From positions 88,351-152,350 of the forward strand of contig WHUX01000132.1 in the NCBI GenBank assembly GCA_015179025.1: DNA of 64,000 bases, written 5' to 3'. Origin of the DNA: Terfezia claveryi. Taxonomy: Eukaryota; Ascomycota; Pezizomycetes; Pezizales; Pezizaceae. A program made the position numbers and the translations under genes. Shown here piece after piece: positions 58,641 through 64,000 of this stretch (its first letter is position 1; each line of letters begins with the position of its first letter). The notes below the pieces were generated by a model. The model saw nothing but the letters and a program-made list of their open reading frames with translations. It had not been told where the DNA came from and searched no databases.

Positions 58641-59618
58641 AGGTATAATATCATTCAACTGGGTGAGGCTTCCTTAGGTATCGTTAGTGGAACAGGGTGA
58701 CCAAGTCCTGTATATTTTCCAAGTCCTCTGTAGGTTGCCAGGTAGTCTCCTCATCTCCCAACATCATAAATGATGATAGAATACCTTATGTATATCTCAT
58801 GCCTTCTATGTCAGCAAAGGTATTCTGACAGTTATAGAGGCAAATACTCACAGGTTCATACCACGACGTAAATACTTGCAGACTTGCACCGTAACGCCTT
58901 GTTTGCATCATGACGGGGATCCTAATAGGCTCATGTCATGATGCTGGGTCCTGAACCTCAGCGTCCTGAGGTTATATTATTGGGAACATGCCTAGGGAGT
59001 ATATCTATTATGCTTGTGCTCTGGCATTATCTATCTTGTGTCCCCACCCAGATACTGATCATCCTTCGTCCACTCTATTTTCATTTGTAAAGTCACCTCT
59101 GCCGACGGATCTAAAGGGTCACGTGCCGACTCTAGGGATCCGTCGATCACTGGCTTCCCGGCACTAGCCATCGATATAGTACCACTCATTAATACAGTGC
59201 CACACGTCGATTGCAAGCCTTCTGGCACCCTCTGACATTGGCGATCACAAGGACACCTGAGGCTAATTACACCTTATATTCTGCACCCTAATTATTCACA
59301 TGCATCTATAGATTCCAGCAGTTTCATGCACCAGATTAATCCTTTTTCTGTTAGACTCCTTATTCAATTTCTGTGATTTGTATACCTCTGAACTATGTAA
59401 CTAAGACAAATAAATTCTAATATCCTACAAGCCCTCCAAAAACTAATATATCCCCCAAACTTGTCCCTTTAATAAAACTCCCTCCTGAACTACTAAACCA
59501 ATACTAAAATAACTAAACATCCAAAGCCGACACCTCTACAAATATCTACCGACCTATCCATTCAGAATTTCCTCCATTTGTGCGTCCGTAATCTCCATAT
59601 TATCAAGCCCATTAATGT
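58641..59618. other. Stretch with a possible gag-like start
   Basis: A minus-strand ORF 59228-59031 (MPEGLQST...) has a plausible protein mix and could begin a retrotransposon Gag, but no second domain supports it. No other content was seen. Confidence 0.3.
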
Positions 59619-59619
59619 C

Positions 59620-61070
59620 CTATAAGTCATCTTCTATGTCCTCACTATCCTCTTCATCCTCACCATCCTCTTCGTCCTCACTATCCTCTTTGTCCTTGCC
59701 ATCCTCATCTGAATCCTCTGTATTCAATTCCTCATCCAATTCGTCCTGCATGTTATTAAAGTTACTATTTTCACTCTGCTCTTGGAAATCATTATCCTCA
59801 ATATCACCATTAGCGAGGATAGTTAGCAATCCTGCGTTAATATTTTCAGGTATTACCAATTCATCTAGTTTCATCGGCGAACCATCATCGAAATATCCGG
59901 AGGGGATTATACTTCCTTTCTCTACCTCTTGAAGATCCGTAGCCAGCTCCTCAATGTACTGTGCAAGTTCTTTAGGCCCCACTCTATATGCTTCTACTCG
60001 CTGCCATTGCACCACCTTACTATACAGTTGATACAATTTTGCTATCTCTAGCCAAATGATTTTCAATAATGTTTGCTCTATTGTGGTTGTCAAAACATTC
60101 CACTGATCTAGCATCCTGTTAAAATCAACTGTCATACTGTCAGTATCGCTTATCAGACATTGAAAATTCTTTACTTACCACCAGCTTTTTTGTAGTTAAA
60201 AAAGTCTCCATCTTTGAACATCCCCATCTCATATATTTGTAGGATGTGCTGTAAAGTAGCAAATATTAGGCACATAAAGGGGCCATTAATTCAGGCCATG
60301 AAGTCAGCATCTCTGTTTCCAAGTTTTTTTGCACCATCAAAATAGTTCATATGTATTTAGTCTACTGCTTCACTTGCTTTGAACCACTGACCCCACCCCT
60401 GTCTATATTAACGTCCTTGTTAGTGTCTAGCCATACTCAAATCATCTCTCATACATGTACCACGCGTTTCTCCCTTTGGCATGTAAACCTATCCTTATCC
60501 AATAACCAGCTTATATGTTTGCAAATATATTCTGGACTGCAATTTTGATAAAATCCATACAGCCTAGCAATATGACGTTTCGCTTCATAAACTAAATGCG
60601 ACCTTGTCCTCGACTAGATACTTCGAAGCTGTTATCAGACTGTTAGCATATGCCACACGATATCCGATATACTACCTACATATGAATCAATTCTACTTGT
60701 CCACCATTCATCAATAATACACTCTACCTCTGCTACTTTCTATACTGCTACTAACATGGATTCCATACCTTCAGCATCTGGCAATGGATTTTTAAAGAAA
60801 GTTACCCTCTCGATTTTCTTGGCTGCAATTATCACTACTGTCTTAGTAATTCCCTCAAATTGTGTAAAACTGCGATTTTTAGGTGCACTTTGCCTTGAAC
60901 CTTTTATTCATAGTTTTGGTGCCTGGATACCCTCATCGTTTTCTACTGCAAATGTTGTTCCATCAACCCTTGGGGAAGTTGGTTCATTAAGGGTATCAAA
61001 AGGTGAATTTATGCATCTACCACTAGACTGTGACCATGCTGCAGCCATAGGTAATGATGCTTGACTTTCT
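59620..61070 (-). pseudogene. Decayed gene with acidic C-terminus, unknown family
   Basis: The intact last segment (60135-59620, 171 aa) begins MTVDFNRMLDQWNV and ends in about 50 mostly Asp/Glu/Ser residues. Upstream on the same strand, frames with stops still read as protein: PFDTLNEPTSPRVDGTTFAV, then KTVVIIAAKKIERVTFF, EAKRHIARLYGF, and MGMFKDGDFFNY just before a GTAAGT donor. At least six stops break it. A possible N-terminal remnant (RKSPSDDATLRKKVEEIEG) lies at 62300-62100. It looks like a member of a repetitive gene or transposon family; I cannot name it. Confidence 0.45.
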
Positions 61071-62321
61071 TGCTGAATAATATTATAAGCAGATTTGAAT
61101 TTTCACAAATATATCTATATAGATAGGACATAAGTGCACATACGTCTGGTGGTGCCCTTATTACATTCATCTTTGCAGATACCTTTAATGGTCCTCTAAT
61201 AGATCTTGAACAACCATCGACGCTTCATCAGAATATCTACTAAATACTAGTACAATGTCACCGTTGTCACCACTGTATCACAATTCTCACTTCTAAAGAA
61301 TTGATTCTAGCCTAAAAGGTTAGGGAAATCTACTCCCAATCTGTTAGATATATAAATAGGTGCATTCAACAAAAGACATTGACCCAGTGGACTACTATCT
61401 CTAACAAAATTTTGCGAGCCTGCGTTGGACATTAACAGTCTGTCAGAAGACTCTAAAAGTTTATTCCCCAGTGCCACACCATATTACTTGGTTCTCTATT
61501 CCTTTAGGTTAGTATTATTAGTATCTCTCTTAAGAGGGTTTGTCCTCTCTTTCCCTTTGCTTTAGGTACTTTTCTTGCCATTGAGTGTCTTTATAGTTTT
61601 GTATTGAGAGTTCCTCTAGTTGGTTGCATCCATCATTAGAATGGACATGTGGGCCTCTTTAAGTGTTTATCACCTCTCGAAATGCTCACTGAGACATTAA
61701 AGAGATAATGGGAGATTGTCATAATCTGAACTAGAAACATGTGATATTCAAACTGAATTGAAGAAATACAAGAAATTCTTATGACAATGTTCAACTGCTC
61801 AATACAAAAAAACCCAAAAAATATGACTATTACTAAATCTGAAACTAAGCAATAACAAAAGAGGAAAAAACCTGCGCAAAAAGCCCAAACCTCCTTCAAA
61901 TATAAACAATAATAAAACATTTAGCCCAATAAAACCTCAGAAACCTACCAACACTAAGAAAAAACATGTAAAAAGGTTTCACAACAAGCCAGAGTCTCAC
62001 CCAAAACTAAAAAAAGAAAAAAAAAAAAAAAAAAAAAAATGCCTACTCACGCTGTATCACAGACACTAACTATCTACCATCTAGTTATCCTCTAACTCCT
62101 TGGAGTCATCATCTGTACCCTCAACATCCTCATACTCATTATTCTTATCTTCAGCAATTGGGATATCACAAGTGGCATCATCAAATGGCCTTCAATCTCC
62201 TCTACCTTCTTCCTTAAGGTAGCATCATCGGATGGAGATTTTCGAGGGACATGTTGGTTGGTTGGTCTTAATGCCTTGTATAAAGGACGAGATAGCTTAA
62301 TGGACCCTTTTGGAGGACTTG
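61071..62321. other. AT-rich stretch with poly(A) run
   Basis: An A-rich run at 62009-62039 could be a retroposed tail on the plus strand, but no SINE or LINE body was recognised upstream. At 62100-62320 the minus strand may hold the decayed start of the acidic-tail gene. Confidence 0.4.
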
Positions 62322-63373
62322 TGTTACGAACCCTCTCGAATCACGATCCTGACCCCGATCGATATCGCCGGCAACCCACGCACTTGCCAAAGTATATCAT
62401 GTGACTATGTTCTCGACCCTGCCTCTCCTGGCTAGCCGACATCCGACCGCATCCCGGAAGTCCTAGTCGCTCGCTTATGGATTCGACACTTGAGAGTCGA
62501 ACCAAAACTGGCACGACTCTCAAACTAGGAAATACCCTGGAAAACCTCGAACCCTATTTTGACCCAGACCTTATTTGAGAGTCAAACCAAAACTGGCACG
62601 ACTCTCAGATTTAGGAAATACGCCGGAAACCCTCGAACCCTATTTTGACCCAACCCTTATTTGAGAGTCGGACCAAAACTGGCACGACTCTCAGATTTAG
62701 GAAATACTCCGGAAACCCTCGAACCCTATTTTGACCCAGACCTTATTTGAGAGTCGAACCAAAACTGGCACGACTCTCAGATTGGGAACAACCTGCTCTT
62801 GCTCAAAACTCTTTCTTTAGCTTATCAGAAATTTCACCTTCACTTATGTACAATTCTTCAGGTCTTCTGTTCGCACCAGCGTTATCCGTTATTGCCAGAC
62901 GCCTCGTTCTCGACGATCTCACAGGATCCGTGTATCCGTGAGCTGGCTTGCGTGTTCATCTTCCGTTATGCTTTGTTTAGACCGTTGTGTTAGCCAAAAA
63001 GGTGTTGTTCGAGATGGAGACAGGATCTCTATAAAAGAAGCCTGTTCTTGCCGTCTGTATTCTGTTTCTTTCTTCCCCACGCAACAACTTGTCTACCTTC
63101 CTGTACCTAGTTGTTATACGAATATATCTGCACCACTGTTCTTAAAAGTAGCTCAGACTACCTCGCCTTCTCGACCTTGACCTCGATATCTCGCTCGACT
63201 TTGGTTTCGCCCGAAGTCCCTAGACACCTAATCACACACGTAGAGCTCCCTACGTGTGCGATACCTCAACACTCGCGTCCATCACCTGCGATCGCAGGTT
63301 ATACCCCGAACCAGAATAAGTCATTGTTTACCACGTTGACGCGGGAATTACCTTCCAACCTCCGTCTATAACA
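62322..63373 (+). mobile_element. 5' LTR of a Ty3/Gypsy retrotransposon
   Basis: 1052 bp, starting TGTTACGAACCC and ending GTCTATAACA, so the ends are TGTTA..TAACA. It is followed by TTTTGTTGCGTCG, in the position of a primer site, and 38 bp later by the gag ATG. Promoter-like features are TATAAAAGAAG at 63030-63041 and a CCTAGTTGTT motif shared with other LTR fragments in the window. The 3' LTR must lie beyond the right edge. Confidence 0.8.
62480..62790 (+). repeat. ~88-bp tandem repeat inside the LTR
   Basis: Three and a half near-identical units, each with GAGAGTCG..CGACTCTC inverted arms around AACCAAAACTGGCA, then CTCGAACCCTATTTTGACCC. Each unit can form an 8-bp stem. Confidence 0.88.
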
Positions 63374-63411
63374 TTTTGTTGCGTCGTATATAGTCTCTGC
63401 TATAAATAAAT

Positions 63412-64000
63412 ATGTCCGAAGCATGTATGGAGGCCTCCGGCTCCGCTCCACCTTCTGAAATTGCTATGTGGCGCACCTTCGTCGCTGCCCTCCGAACTGA
63501 CAATACCCCTCCTTCTGCTCTACCACATATTCCTGCAGGAACTCCCGCCTCGTTTTTCACCGCCATTCATACAGCCCATGGTGCTGGCATACAGTCAGCA
63601 CGCGGAGTACCATCAACTTTCGCTCAACCACTCACAGGCACTTCTACCTCAACTGAGTCACTCTGGATCTATTATAACCACGGATATCAATATGGCTTAA
63701 CCCTCCCAAGCCTCCTCCATGACCGCGCTTCAGTGCCTACCTCCACTCGTGCCCCTAAAGTCCATGAGCCTGAGAATTTTGATGGCACTCAATCAAAATT
63801 CACTCGATTTCTCACCAAGCTTTCTTTGGTGTTCTCCTCTGATCCCTCTCGATATACTAGTGAAGTAGCCAAAATTGCCTATGCTGCTTCCTACCTCTCT
63901 GGATCTGCTGCCGATTGGTTTGAGCCCCACCTCAACAAAACAAGTGGGACCGTTGAATTCCCTACTTATGAAGCCTTCGCTAAGGCATTGAAAAATGCCA
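63412..64000 (+). CDS. Ty3/Gypsy Gag protein, N-terminal part (runs off window)
   Basis: An ATG at 63412 starts an open frame of 196 codons to the edge without a stop. It begins MSEACMEASG, is Ser/Thr/Pro/Ala-rich for about 120 residues, then enters the retrotransposon Gag domain. That domain shows EPENFDGTQSKFTRFLTKL, VAKIAYAASYLSGSAADWF and a further W/F-P-Y pattern. Zinc knuckle and Pol would follow outside. The frame is intact, so this could be a young copy. It lies 38 bp after the LTR, as usual for a full-length transcript. Confidence 0.88.
   Translation, partial: MSEACMEASGSAPPSEIAMWRTFVAALRTDNTPPSALPHIPAGTPASFFTAIHTAHGAGIQSARGVPSTFAQPLTGTSTSTESLWIYYNHGYQYGLTLPSLLHDRASVPTSTRAPKVHEPENFDGTQSKFTRFLTKLSLVFSSDPSRYTSEVAKIAYAASYLSGSAADWFEPHLNKTSGTVEFPTYEAFAKALKNA

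Overview
The window looks like nuclear DNA of a filamentous ascomycete (Pezizomycotina; a Pezizomycete of the truffle/morel kind is my guess, not shown). The evidence is short spliceosomal introns of about 49-140 bp with GT..AG ends and CTAAC-like branch sites, a fungal Zn(2)-C6 regulator, a three-RRM CC1-type splicing factor, SEC63, and many Ty3/Gypsy-type LTR remnants. Exon joins below were worked out by hand from splice signals and reading-frame continuity.

Left block (1-12 kb), conserved housekeeping genes: a large coiled-coil protein of unknown function (minus), a CC1/RBM39/Rsd1-like splicing factor (minus) that shares a 605-bp divergent promoter with SEC63 (plus), and prefoldin subunit 4 (minus), which is split into exons too short to show up as a long ORF. 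From 12.0 to 20.7 kb I see no gene. A 500-aa Zn(2)-C6 transcription factor follows (21.4-23.1 kb, plus).

Right block (23.3-64 kb), a repeat-rich accessory region. It holds an inverted duplication (23.35-24.06 / 30.76-32.37 kb), a 1.8-kb foldback element flanked by TA (28.89-30.69 kb), two solo LTRs, several minisatellites, a compact non-autonomous LTR element (54.51-57.01 kb), Gypsy gag/RT and LINE RNase H fragments, and the 5' LTR plus gag start of a Gypsy element running off the right edge.

Interspersed are non-transposon genes typical of fungal conflict or effector repertoires. They are an intact trypsin-fold (PA-clan) protease with His/Asp/Ser (35.66-37.02 kb), a Crinkler-type header + P-loop locus that is broken (37.50-39.83 kb), a broken P-loop ATPase (48.25-49.10 kb), a small two-exon gene (51.0 kb), and an intact OTT_1508-like deaminase with an acidic N-terminus (51.96-53.52 kb). 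Two intact enzymes among decayed relatives and transposons suggest a rapidly evolving accessory island. Any joint function is inference.
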